DNA from: Stagnihabitans sp038231775
Lineage (GTDB): Bacteria > Pseudomonadota > Alphaproteobacteria > Rhodobacterales > Rhodobacteraceae
Direction of reading: 5' to 3'
NCBI GenBank assembly: GCA_038231775.1
Contig: JBBRKS010000140.1
Location: 1 to 10,729 of the forward strand
Length of the DNA: 10,729 bases
Below, piece by piece: positions 1-6,159 of this stretch. The notes beneath the pieces were generated by a model, which searched no databases, was not told the DNA's origin, and saw nothing but the letters and a program-made list of their open reading frames with translations. Each line of letters begins with the position of its first letter. Position 1 is the stretch's first letter. A program made the translations under genes and the position numbers.

Positions 1-278
1 AGCTGACCTCCACCCAGCCCCAAAAGTCTTGAGCGCATCGACCAGAGCAACTTTGGTTCCAGTTCAAGGCCGACGAGGAACAGCATCATCACCACGCCGA
101 ATTCGGCGAAATGCTGGATCGAGACGACGTCCACATGCAGCAACCCCAACACTGGGCTGATAACGATGCCTGCGATAAGATATCCAAGCACTGACCCGAG
201 GCCGAGGCGCGAGGCAATCGGTACGGCAACAACGCCTGCGATCAGGAAGATGAACGCCAAAAGCAAAAAGTCAGTCAT
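1..278 (-). CDS. Kef-type (CPA2) monovalent cation:proton antiporter, N-terminal fragment
   Basis: The reading frame starts at an ATG on the minus strand and runs off the left edge, leaving about 92 residues. A strong Shine-Dalgarno (AAGGAG, within 284-292) lies 7 bases before the ATG and fixes the start. The fragment is very hydrophobic. It has an N-terminal helix (MTDFLLLAFIFLIAG), then the typical CPA2 segment GLGSVLGYLIAGIVISP, then a third helix ending LFLVGLELEPK, the usual end of the third segment in KefB/KefC/YbaL-type exchangers. Known members sit in the inner membrane and exchange K+ or Na+ for H+; Kef proteins are gated by glutathione adducts. Whether this one has the C-terminal RCK/TrkA-N regulatory domain cannot be seen. 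It is codirectional with the methyltransferase gene upstream but separated from it by about 220 bases and a hairpin, so it probably has its own promoter. Confidence 0.88.
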   Translation of the reverse strand, partial: MTDFLLLAFIFLIAGVVAVPIASRLGLGSVLGYLIAGIVISPVLGLLHVDVVSIQHFAEFGVVMMLFLVGLELEPKLLWSMRSRLLGLGGGQ

Positions 279-447
279 TGAAAGGCTCCTTAGGACTCGA
301 CGGCAAACAATGTTCTTTCGGCACTCATTACTGTAGAAGTTGACAGCAAGCAGCCCCTTTCCTCCCACAGAGTTGGGTACAGGTCGGCAAATGCAACAAT
401 TACAGGTTGCGCCACCCGCGCTTCGTTCAGATCATAACGGATCCGGT

Positions 448-482
448 GAGCAGCTCCAGTCTTCGGCGCCGAATGGCTGCTC
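448..482 (-). terminator. Hairpin after the O-methyltransferase gene, candidate terminator
   Basis: Outer arms GAGCAGC (448-454) and GCTGCTC (476-482) are perfectly complementary. They enclose a 12-base perfect palindrome, TTCGGCGCCGAA (462-473). The structure lies 16 bases beyond the stop of the minus-strand methyltransferase gene, where a terminator is expected. No T-run follows on either strand, so intrinsic termination is uncertain. The rest of the 279-497 gap shows no convincing gene. Confidence 0.45.
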
Positions 483-497
483 CGTTGGCTCGCGCGA

Positions 498-1052
498 TCA
501 ACCCAGCTTGCGTCGGACAACCGTCCCACCGTTCTCGATCGAACAAAGTAGGGTGAACCGGACCGGGTCGTCCAACTCAGCCATCAACCGCCGTTTTTCG
601 TTGAAGCCAGCCAGACCAAGGTTCGCGCACACGAGAGTGCCGCCCGGCAAAAGTTGGTCAACGATCGCCTTCAGCATCGAAACATTTGGTGCATAGCCGT
701 CAAAGAAGACCAGCCCGTAATCTGCGGCCAGCCGGGGCAACACCGCCATGAAATCACCGTGATGGACCGTCACTCGGTCGGCGAGACCAACGGCTGCGAT
801 ATTGTCGCGGGCCAGCGATGCCCGCAGCGGATCGCCCTCAATCGTATCGACGTGGGCGTCGGGGTGCGCTGCGGCAAGACAGCAGGCGGTGTAGCCAAGG
901 GCTGTGCCCAGTTCCAGCATCCGGACTGCGCCGGACCTTGCGGCCACTTGCGTCAAGGCCGGGCCGTCCTCGAACGTATAGGCGTCGGAATTTGTGATCC
1001 GGCGGTGGGTGCGCGTCGCGGCCTGAAGGGCGATGAAGGGGTCGGTGGTCAT
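498..1052 (-). CDS. O-methyltransferase-like class I SAM-dependent methyltransferase
   Basis: This 184-residue protein has a class I methyltransferase core. Motif I is LELGTALGY (about 46-54), the acidic ribose-binding end of beta 2 is TIEGD (70-74), and GDF (99-101) and LVFFDGY (114-120) give the later strands. The layout matches the small bacterial O-methyltransferases of the catechol/caffeoyl-CoA type (PF01596-like), though it is somewhat shorter than usual. Those enzymes bind a divalent metal through an Asp after strand 4 and an Asp-Asn pair after strand 5. Here the first Asp is present (D118), but the pair reads Ala-Asn (CANLG, 142-146), so metal use may differ. The ATG overlaps the TGA of the upstream alpha/beta hydrolase by four bases (ATGA, 1049-1052), which indicates translational coupling and a shared pathway. 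The substrate cannot be told from the sequence. Confidence 0.85.
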   Translation of the reverse strand: MTTDPFIALQAATRTHRRITNSDAYTFEDGPALTQVAARSGAVRMLELGTALGYTACCLAAAHPDAHVDTIEGDPLRASLARDNIAAVGLADRVTVHHGDFMAVLPRLAADYGLVFFDGYAPNVSMLKAIVDQLLPGGTLVCANLGLAGFNEKRRLMAELDDPVRFTLLCSIENGGTVVRRKLG

Positions 1053-2083
1053 GCCTGCTCCAGATAAAATGCCGCAAGGTGATGGGCGGCGACGTCAATC
1101 GTGATCGGGTCTTCATAGAACTGGAATTGGGTCTGATTGCCCAGCCAGACCAATTCCTTGCGGGCGGCAGGCATCGCGTCAAAAAGTGCGCGCGGCACCG
1201 ATGGCCCGCTTGCGGCGCGGTCGGCGTGGATCATTAGGGTGGGGGTGGTCAATTGCGTCACGGCCAGATCGGTGCGCGTGGTCCACAGTTCGGCCTCGCT
1301 CATCGTCGCGATGCGGTTTTCCCACTGACCGCGATGTGCCAGAAACAGGTTTCGGTCGGCCCAGGGGCGGTAATACATCCGCGCTGCGTCGAAGTTCAGC
1401 AAGGCATCAAGGTTGGTCTCGCCCGCACTGTCATTGACGATGGGCAGATAGCTGACCGTGCCACCCGCAGCAAAGGCTTGGGCGGCAGCTTCCCCCCTTG
1501 CCACGCGAACGGCCACAGCCTCGGCGCTGCCGTAATACATCGCGCAGACCTCGGGCGTCAGGTAGTGGCCCGCGACCAAGGAAAGGCTTTGCACTGACGT
1601 GTCGGCAAGAGCGGTAGCAATCGCCCAGTTGGCCCCTTGGCACAGCCCCAGAAGATGTAGCCGCGCAGGGTCAATGCCGTTCACTGTCGAAAGAAAGGCC
1701 AGTGCCGCCCGCAGATCGCCAACCTTCCTCGCCCCGCTTTCCCAACGGCGCGGGGTGCCTTCGCTTTCCCCACTCCCGCGCGGGTCAAACACCAGGGTCG
1801 CCAGGCCCGCCCGTGCCAGCCGCGTCGCATATTGCATCGGGGCCTGTTCCTTGACCGTAGCCACCGGGCCAAGGATGACCACCGCCGCCCGCGCCGTGCC
1901 ACCACGAGGTTGGAAAAGGTTACCGATGACGGTGTCGCCGCCGCTGAGGAAGCTGACACGCGACACGGTGTAGGGCCCGCTCTTGATCTGCTTGTCGGCA
2001 TCCCAGCTTTGGGTCGGCTGAGGGGCGTCGCTGGTGCCGCCTGACAAAGGAGGGCGGGATGTAGCGATTTTGCTGTCGTTCAT
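1049..2083 (-). CDS. Alpha/beta hydrolase with Cys nucleophile (dienelactone hydrolase-like)
   Basis: The chosen ATG at 2083 gives 344 residues. A longer frame opens with a TTG at 2152, but it has no ribosome binding site and would run through a hairpin. The first 40 residues look disordered and no signal peptide is seen. The fold is clear: strand VVILGP (68-73), then LVFDPRGSGESEG (97-109), the nucleophile elbow GLCQG (146-150), and the acid strand TLMIHADRAASG (282-293). The elbow has Cys148 where most family members have Ser, as in dienelactone hydrolases. Where the catalytic His is expected near the C-terminus the protein reads GNQTQFQFYEDP (315-326), with Gln in the likely His position. 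It may therefore be a non-classical hydrolase or an acyl-handling protein. It is translationally coupled to the methyltransferase downstream, so the pair probably acts on one substrate. Function beyond the fold is not known. Confidence 0.87.
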   Translation of the reverse strand: MNDSKIATSRPPLSGGTSDAPQPTQSWDADKQIKSGPYTVSRVSFLSGGDTVIGNLFQPRGGTARAAVVILGPVATVKEQAPMQYATRLARAGLATLVFDPRGSGESEGTPRRWESGARKVGDLRAALAFLSTVNGIDPARLHLLGLCQGANWAIATALADTSVQSLSLVAGHYLTPEVCAMYYGSAEAVAVRVARGEAAAQAFAAGGTVSYLPIVNDSAGETNLDALLNFDAARMYYRPWADRNLFLAHRGQWENRIATMSEAELWTTRTDLAVTQLTTPTLMIHADRAASGPSVPRALFDAMPAARKELVWLGNQTQFQFYEDPITIDVAAHHLAAFYLEQA

Positions 2084-2113
2084 GGTGCTCTCTGCGCTTG
2101 GAAGGTTATGGGT

Positions 2114-2134
2114 GGTGCGCGAAAGCTGCGCACC
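2114..2134 (-). terminator. Stem-loop between DJ-1 and hydrolase genes
   Basis: GGTGCGC (2114-2120) and GCGCACC (2128-2134) form a perfect 7-bp stem with a 7-base loop. It sits between the end of the DJ-1-family gene (2174) and the start of the hydrolase gene (2083). It could be a weak terminator or an mRNA-processing element. No T-run follows in the minus-strand reading. Confidence 0.35.
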
Positions 2135-2173
2135 GCTTACCGCACCGTTCAAACCAGCGGTCTATTCGCGGGG

Positions 2174-2893
2174 TCAGCCTTCAAAGGCCTTGATGACAAG
2201 TTCGGCCGTAAGCATGCCGGAAGAGCCTTGCTGTCCGGTGATCAAACGTCCATCTGCGACAGCAAAAGGCTTGTAAGGTGCGCCTTGAACGTATCGTGTA
2301 TTGGCGATTTTCATTGCCTCATCCTCAATGCGGTAGGGCTGGAATTTCACACCCATCGCTTGATCGACCACGTCTTCCTCAAGGTTGCAATATCCAGTCC
2401 AGCTTTTACCTTCAGCCAAAAGATTGCCATCGGCCAGTCGTGCTTTCAACAACACCAGCGAACCATGACAAATCGCCACTGCGAGTTTACCTGCGTCATA
2501 AAACGCGGCGAACAGCTGGTGAAGCACTGCATCATTCGTGAAGGTCACTGGTGGGGCCAGACCGCCAATCACGAAGATCGCGTCAAAATCCTCAACTTTG
2601 ATTTCTGACAGCGGCATCGTCTTTTCAACCGCGTCGCGGGTTGGCTTTGCCGCCTTAAAGCCAAGGCTGATCAGATCAGCAGGGTTTGCAAAACGCCCCC
2701 CATCGGGATCGCTGACTTTGTCATGGGTCACAGCACCGCCTTTGGGCGACGCGATGGTCAGGTGATACCCCTTTTGGGTAAATGCCCACCAAGGATGCGC
2801 AAACTCTGGCAGCCAGAAACCGATATCCATGCCGTTTGTTGGTGATTTCTCAGGGTTCGAAACGATAAACACGACGCGTTTGGGCTCGGACAT
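2174..2893 (-). CDS. DJ-1/PfpI family protein (type 1 glutamine amidotransferase-like)
   Basis: The 239-residue protein belongs to the DJ-1/PfpI superfamily, close to the Hsp31/glyoxalase III-like branch. The N-terminal strand (RVVFIVSN) is followed by GFWLPEFAHPWWAF (25-38), which carries the conserved pocket Glu (E30). Strand VIGG (108-111) and the nucleophile elbow AICHGS (140-145) with Cys142 and His143 follow, then the late TGQQGSSG (219-226). Family members hydrate methylglyoxal, deglycate or act as chaperones. The usual GGHG after the third strand is GGLAP here, so activity may differ. The ATG at 2893 is preferred: AAGGA lies 9 bases upstream, whereas a TTG two codons earlier would be only 3 bases from it. 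Composition is odd: 2281-2520 is about 50% GC by hand count, against about 72% in one-line samples of the hydrolase and LysR genes nearby. This suggests recent acquisition. Confidence 0.9.
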   Translation of the reverse strand: MSEPKRVVFIVSNPEKSPTNGMDIGFWLPEFAHPWWAFTQKGYHLTIASPKGGAVTHDKVSDPDGGRFANPADLISLGFKAAKPTRDAVEKTMPLSEIKVEDFDAIFVIGGLAPPVTFTNDAVLHQLFAAFYDAGKLAVAICHGSLVLLKARLADGNLLAEGKSWTGYCNLEEDVVDQAMGVKFQPYRIEDEAMKIANTRYVQGAPYKPFAVADGRLITGQQGSSGMLTAELVIKAFEG

Positions 2894-2944
2894 CTTCAAT
2901 TTTCCTTAGAAAGTGCGCATGGTTGCAATGCTGTATTGGGATGG

Positions 2945-2969
2945 GTGGGGCGCTGGACTAGCGCCCCAC
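2945..2969 (-). terminator. Strong hairpin after the exported SnoaL-like gene
   Basis: GTGGGGCGCT (2945-2954) and AGCGCCCCAC (2960-2969) pair perfectly over 10 bases with a 5-base loop (GGACT). It starts 8 bases beyond the stop of the minus-strand SnoaL-like gene and precedes the DJ-1-family gene, so it probably separates the two transcription units. No U-tract follows, so Rho dependence or a role in 3' end protection is possible. Confidence 0.55.
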
Positions 2970-2976
2970 TGCATTG

Positions 2977-3456
2977 TCATTCAAACGAGCCCATCTGGAA
3001 CATGCCGCTCAGCCAATCCTCGACATGCCAGGTCTTGACCACCAACCCGTCTTTAAACTGATGGATATCCACCGCCATCACCTTGAACGGGCGCCCTTTG
3101 GAGGCAAAGCCCGCAAAGGGGGCGGCCTGCGTGCCCGAGATAGTAGAGCGCACGATGACAAACTCACCCGCGTCAATGATCTGATCGTTCACGACGCTCA
3201 GATCGGAAAACATCGTGTGATAGCCCGCAATGAACGGCTTGAACGCATCGCGGCCGGGTTCCTCGCCTTGGTTCGGCGGAATGTCGACCCAGTTTTCCGC
3301 CAACACCTTGTCCAGAAGCTCGGGCTTGTTCTCGCCAAAGGCCGCGTAGAAATTCTTCACCGTTTCGGTATTTGCGGTCTGGGCCAGAGAGGGTGCGGCG
3401 AATGCCACAAGGGTTGCCAGCGCAAACGCGCCGGTACGAAAGGATTGCAGGATCAT
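2977..3456 (-). CDS. Exported SnoaL/NTF2-like protein
   Basis: Starting at the ATG at 3456 the protein has 159 residues and a clean Sec signal peptide: charged start, hydrophobic FALATLVAFA, and cleavage after SLA or SLAQ around residue 25-26. This supports the start over upstream in-frame codons, as does AAAAGG a few bases before it. The mature part is an NTF2-like fold of the SnoaL/ester cyclase type. It runs from a first helix (TVKNFYAAF, 32-40), through a strand pair (FVIVRSTISG, 99-108) and DIHQFKDG (130-137), to WHVEDW (143-148). SnoaL proteins act on small polyketide-like molecules, and many homologues bind rather than convert ligands. It resembles the cytosolic protein encoded at 5701-6123 in its second half, so they are paralogues. 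It is divergent from a LysR gene 64 bases away, which probably controls it. The substrate is unknown. Confidence 0.87.
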   Translation of the reverse strand: MILQSFRTGAFALATLVAFAAPSLAQTANTETVKNFYAAFGENKPELLDKVLAENWVDIPPNQGEEPGRDAFKPFIAGYHTMFSDLSVVNDQIIDAGEFVIVRSTISGTQAAPFAGFASKGRPFKVMAVDIHQFKDGLVVKTWHVEDWLSGMFQMGSFE

Positions 3457-3489
3457 GATACGCCTTTTTGGGTTGAAATGCCCTTGCAC

Positions 3490-3510
3490 CATGACGCATC
3501 CGGCGTGATG
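3490..3510. promoter_or_regulatory. Candidate LysR operator in the divergent gap
   Basis: The 64-bp gap between the divergent SnoaL-like and LysR genes contains a 21-base imperfect palindrome. The arms are CATGACGC (3490-3497) and GCGTGATG (3503-3510), matching at 7 of 8 paired positions around a 5-base centre. Its position and symmetry fit a binding site for the adjacent regulator that serves both promoters. No convincing -10/-35 pair was identified. Confidence 0.45.
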
Positions 3511-3520
3511 CTGGAAATAA

Positions 3521-4438
3521 ATGGATCGTATATTCATCATGCAAAAATTGAATACCCACGGACTTGAACTTGACGATCTGCGCGTGTTGCAATCGCTGTA
3601 TGAGACCCGAAACACCACCCGCACGGCCGAGCGGCTGAACAAAAGCCAGCCGGGCGTCAGTCGGGTTCTTGCGCGGTTGCGGCGGGCTTTGGGCGATCCC
3701 CTGCTGGTTCGGGCCCCGGGCGGCATGGTGCTGACCGACCGCGCTTTGGCCTTGCGCGACCAGTTGTCGGAGGTTCTCACCGGCATCGAGGGATTTCTGG
3801 CCCCCGCCGCCTTTGACCCGGCGCAGGCCAGCAGAGTTTTCCGGCTGGCCACCACCGACTACGGCGCGCTGGCCATTCTGCCGGGGCTGATGCAGCGGCT
3901 GGCGCAGCGTGCCCCCGGCATCGGGCTGGAGGTGCTGCCGTTTTCCACCGACATCTTTCGCCACATCGCCGAGGGCCGCTCTGATCTCGCCCTTTACGGT
4001 GACGATGTAGTGCCGCTGCCGCTGCGCGCACGGACCCTCTTCACCGAAGACTACTCCTGCGTTATCGGCCCCGCACATCCCTTGGCCGGCAAAACTGACA
4101 TTGGGCTGGACGACTTTCTGGCCTATCCCCATGCGCTGATCAGTATTCTGGGGGGGCGTACCGGCGTGGTGGACGAGGCACTGGCAACGCAAGGGCTCAG
4201 CCGCCGCATCAGCCTGTGGATCCCCCATTTCGGCACCGCCGCCAATGTCATTGCCAGCAGTGATCTGATCCTGACCCTGCCCACGCGTGGTGCTGTGGCC
4301 TTGGCGGCCAGTGGTGGTCTGCACCACTTTGCCCTGCCCATCCCTGTGCCCACATTTGACTATCGCCTGATCTGGCACGACCGCAGCCAAGCTGACCCTG
4401 CCCACAAATGGCTGCGCGACCTGATCGCAGAGAACTAG
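3521..4438 (+). CDS. LysR-family transcriptional regulator
   Basis: The 305-residue protein has usual LysR length. The N-terminal winged helix-turn-helix spans about residues 16-75. It includes the recognition region TAERLNKSQPGVSRVLARLRR and the wing ending GMVLTDRA. The C-terminal part is a two-lobed periplasmic-binding-protein-like effector domain that begins RVFRLATTDYGALAILPGL and includes AEGRSDLALYGD. The HTH and effector style recall the LeuO/NodD side of the family. Two ATGs compete for the start (3521 and 3539) and neither has a strong ribosome binding site; the first is used here. It faces the exported SnoaL-like gene, the usual arrangement in which a LysR protein activates the divergent gene and represses itself. 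The inducer is unknown. Confidence 0.93.
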   Translation: MDRIFIMQKLNTHGLELDDLRVLQSLYETRNTTRTAERLNKSQPGVSRVLARLRRALGDPLLVRAPGGMVLTDRALALRDQLSEVLTGIEGFLAPAAFDPAQASRVFRLATTDYGALAILPGLMQRLAQRAPGIGLEVLPFSTDIFRHIAEGRSDLALYGDDVVPLPLRARTLFTEDYSCVIGPAHPLAGKTDIGLDDFLAYPHALISILGGRTGVVDEALATQGLSRRISLWIPHFGTAANVIASSDLILTLPTRGAVALAASGGLHHFALPIPVPTFDYRLIWHDRSQADPAHKWLRDLIAEN

Positions 4439-4473
4439 GCTTCAATGCCGGAATCTAGGGCCGGAAGCGTTAG

Positions 4474-4494
4474 CCTTGCATGGTCGATGCAAGG
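4474..4494 (+). terminator. Hairpin after the LysR gene
   Basis: CCTTGCAT (4474-4481) and ATGCAAGG (4487-4494) form a perfect 8-bp stem with a 5-base loop, 35 bases after the LysR stop codon. The place suits a terminator for the LysR transcript, but the sequence after the stem is purine-rich rather than a T-run. Confidence 0.35.
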
Positions 4495-4540
4495 GGCGGA
4501 GAGCGGCCTTGCAGCGCCGAATTCAGTTAAGGGGAGCATA

Positions 4541-4660
4541 ATGGCCAGACGCCATAAAAAAATTACGCTGATCCCATTTGCACCGCTTCAACGACGCTAC
4601 GTTCATCGCCCAAAGCAAAAAAATGGGGGAGCCGTTTGCCGAAACCCGGGTTCTAGGTGA
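4541..4660 (+). other. Doubtful 39-codon basic ORF, possible gene remnant
   Basis: In the 247-bp gap between the LysR and AraC genes an ATG at 4541 is preceded by AAGGGGAG, a good though close Shine-Dalgarno. It opens a 39-residue frame rich in Arg and Lys (MARRHKKITLIPFAPLQ at the start). The DNA here is lower in GC than the flanking genes. A second frame crossing 4578-4685 reads like ordinary protein (for example FNDATFIAQSKKMGEPFAE) and continues until it becomes antisense to the AraC gene. The stretch could be a frameshifted remnant of a lost gene, a small real gene or chance. No family was recognised. Confidence 0.25.
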
Positions 4661-4685
4661 CGAACTTGAAGTCAGCGTTTCGAAA

Positions 4686-5594
4686 TCAATCGGCCCGCCA
4701 TTTGCTGCGGAATGCCGACGGGGGGCCGCCGTCGAGGCGCCGAAAGAACTGGATCAAATTGCTCGCATCGCCGAAATTAAGCCGGTAGGCGATGGCTTCC
4801 AGTGTCTCGTCGCTGTTGGCCAGCCAGCGGCGAACCTCCAGCAGCAACCGCATGTCGATGATTTTCTTGGCACTGCGGCCTTCAGTTTCCTGACAGGTCC
4901 GGGTAAGGGTGCGTTCCGCATAGCCCAATTTCGCGGCATAGTTGGCGACCGTCCAACGTTCAAGATAGTGCAGGCCGATCAGTTCGCGAAACGCCATCAG
5001 CATCTCGGATTTGGGGCGCGGTTGCTGCGGTACCGGGTTCGAGACGGTCGACCAGTGCATGTGCATCAGAACCAACCAAGTATAAAGCCGCTCGCGCAGA
5101 AGGGCGTGGATCAAGGCATGGTTGGCGAACCGCGCGGTGTCTGAAGTGATGCTGTGGCAGACGTCAAGAAAATCCTGCTGCGCGTCCGGGTTAAGAATCG
5201 AATGCGCGTGCCAGTCCAGTTTCGATAGCAGGTTGCGCAAAGATGACATCTCGGTCGGCAACACAAAGGCGCGGTCAATCACCAGCGCCGTGCCCTGCAT
5301 GTCATCTGTCAGATTGAACTGATGCGTGCGCCCGGGGGTGACCGCGATCAAGGTGCCCGGCTGCACAGTACATTGTTCAAAATCAACGACATGTGTGCCG
5401 TGCCCAGCCGTATACATCAGCAGCATTACGAAATTCGGCCGCTGTACGCTGGCCAGATGCTGTGCGCTGCCGGCTTGACGGATCTTCTCAAGCGTCACCA
5501 CTTCGATCGGCAGGCCGCTGACAGACCGAAAGCCGACCTCTTCAACCCTGATATTGTCTGGCACTATGATCCGCCCTGATGCCCGCTTGTCCAA
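4686..5594 (-). CDS. AraC-family transcriptional regulator
   Basis: The 302-residue protein has a cupin-like N-terminal ligand domain (about 20-190), with LLMYTAGHGTHVV (58-70) and PGTLIAVTPGRTHQF (79-93) as its beta-barrel strands. A C-terminal AraC/XylS double helix-turn-helix follows (about 200-302). The first HTH is VANYAAKLGYAERTLTRTC (216-234), and the second contains TLEAIAYRLNFGDASNLIQFFRR (264-286), with Ser where many members have the FSHFS-type motif. The annotated start is a TTG at 5594 with no clear ribosome binding site. A GTG at 5564 preceded by CAGGG is a fair alternative and would remove ten residues. It is divergent from the four-gene operon beginning at 5701 and is its likely activator. 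The ligand is unknown. Confidence 0.9.
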   Translation of the reverse strand: MDKRASGRIIVPDNIRVEEVGFRSVSGLPIEVVTLEKIRQAGSAQHLASVQRPNFVMLLMYTAGHGTHVVDFEQCTVQPGTLIAVTPGRTHQFNLTDDMQGTALVIDRAFVLPTEMSSLRNLLSKLDWHAHSILNPDAQQDFLDVCHSITSDTARFANHALIHALLRERLYTWLVLMHMHWSTVSNPVPQQPRPKSEMLMAFRELIGLHYLERWTVANYAAKLGYAERTLTRTCQETEGRSAKKIIDMRLLLEVRRWLANSDETLEAIAYRLNFGDASNLIQFFRRLDGGPPSAFRSKWRAD

Positions 5595-5604
5595 TTCTAC
5601 AAGC

Positions 5605-5620
5605 GACTTTGCGGAAAGTC
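5605..5620. promoter_or_regulatory. Inverted repeat in the AraC/operon intergenic region
   Basis: GACTTT (5605-5610) and AAAGTC (5615-5620) form a perfect inverted repeat with a 4-base centre, in the 106-bp gap between the divergent AraC gene and the SnoaL-like operon. It lies about 90 bases before the operon start and just upstream of the AraC start, so it could serve as a regulatory site. AraC proteins more often use direct repeats, so the assignment is weak. Confidence 0.3.
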
Positions 5621-5700
5621 ACCTGTCGATCTGGCTGCCCGGCCGTTAACTTCCCTCCCATCGGGGCGGCCATGACGCCCGCCAACACAGGAGGTTATCC

Positions 5701-6123
5701 ATGACCGAAGACGAAGCCACACGCGACGCATTGATCGCCTTTTATCGTCAAGCGCTGACAGTGAACCCCGACACTTCCCCCGCCGAGGTGCTGGGCCGCA
5801 TTCTGGCCGATGGATTTCAGTCGATGAACAGTCAGGGCACCAAGGACAAGGCGACGCTGATCGGCCAGGTTTCGGGCTTTTGGAAGCTGATCCCCAACTT
5901 GAAATGGGAACCGCAGGAAAAGCTGACCACCGGGGCCAAGACCGTGGTGCGCAGCATCGCCAGCGGCAATCCGGTTGGCAATTTCATGGGGCTGACGCTG
6001 GACGGCAGCAAAGCCTTCCGGATCGACACCATCGACATCCACACCATCGAGGGCGGCCAGATCACCCAAGTCTACCATCTGGAAGACTGGGCCACCGCCA
6101 TCGGCCAGTTGAAAGCTGTCTAA
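5701..6123 (+). CDS. SnoaL/NTF2-like protein, cytosolic
   Basis: The 140-residue protein starts at an ATG with a perfect AGGAGG 7 bases upstream and has no signal peptide. It is an NTF2-like fold of the SnoaL/ester cyclase type. It has a helical start (ALIAFYRQAL, 10-19), a small sheet with TVVRSIASGN (81-90), TIDIHTIEGG (110-119) and VYHLEDW (124-130). Family members cyclise, isomerise or bind small hydrophobic molecules. The second half follows the exported protein at 2977-3456 residue for residue at many places (VRS..SG, F, DIH, HxEDW). The two are therefore paralogues with different cell locations. It is the first gene of an operon of four, 37 bases before the next gene, divergent from an AraC regulator. 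The function is not known. Confidence 0.88.
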   Translation: MTEDEATRDALIAFYRQALTVNPDTSPAEVLGRILADGFQSMNSQGTKDKATLIGQVSGFWKLIPNLKWEPQEKLTTGAKTVVRSIASGNPVGNFMGLTLDGSKAFRIDTIDIHTIEGGQITQVYHLEDWATAIGQLKAV

Positions 6124-6159
6124 GTCCAACTTTCGCAAACCCCAAAAGGAAATCCTGAC

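Noticed and set aside
340..345. Perfect TTGACA on the plus strand
   Set aside because: No -10-like hexamer at 16-18 bases and no plus-strand gene downstream.
290..529. 79-codon minus-strand frame in the gap before the antiporter gene
   Set aside because: No ribosome binding site, no recognisable domain, and it overlaps the methyltransferase end and the hairpin at 448-482.
3173..4405. Open frame of 410 codons on the minus strand opposite the LysR gene
   Set aside because: It is antisense to a clear LysR gene, its sequence is low-complexity Gln/Gly/Arg-rich as expected for a high-GC shadow frame, and no family is recognisable.
4578..5144. Plus-strand frame of 188 codons opposite the AraC gene
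   Set aside because: Most of it is antisense to the AraC C-terminal domain; only the part before 4686 is kept, as a possible remnant.
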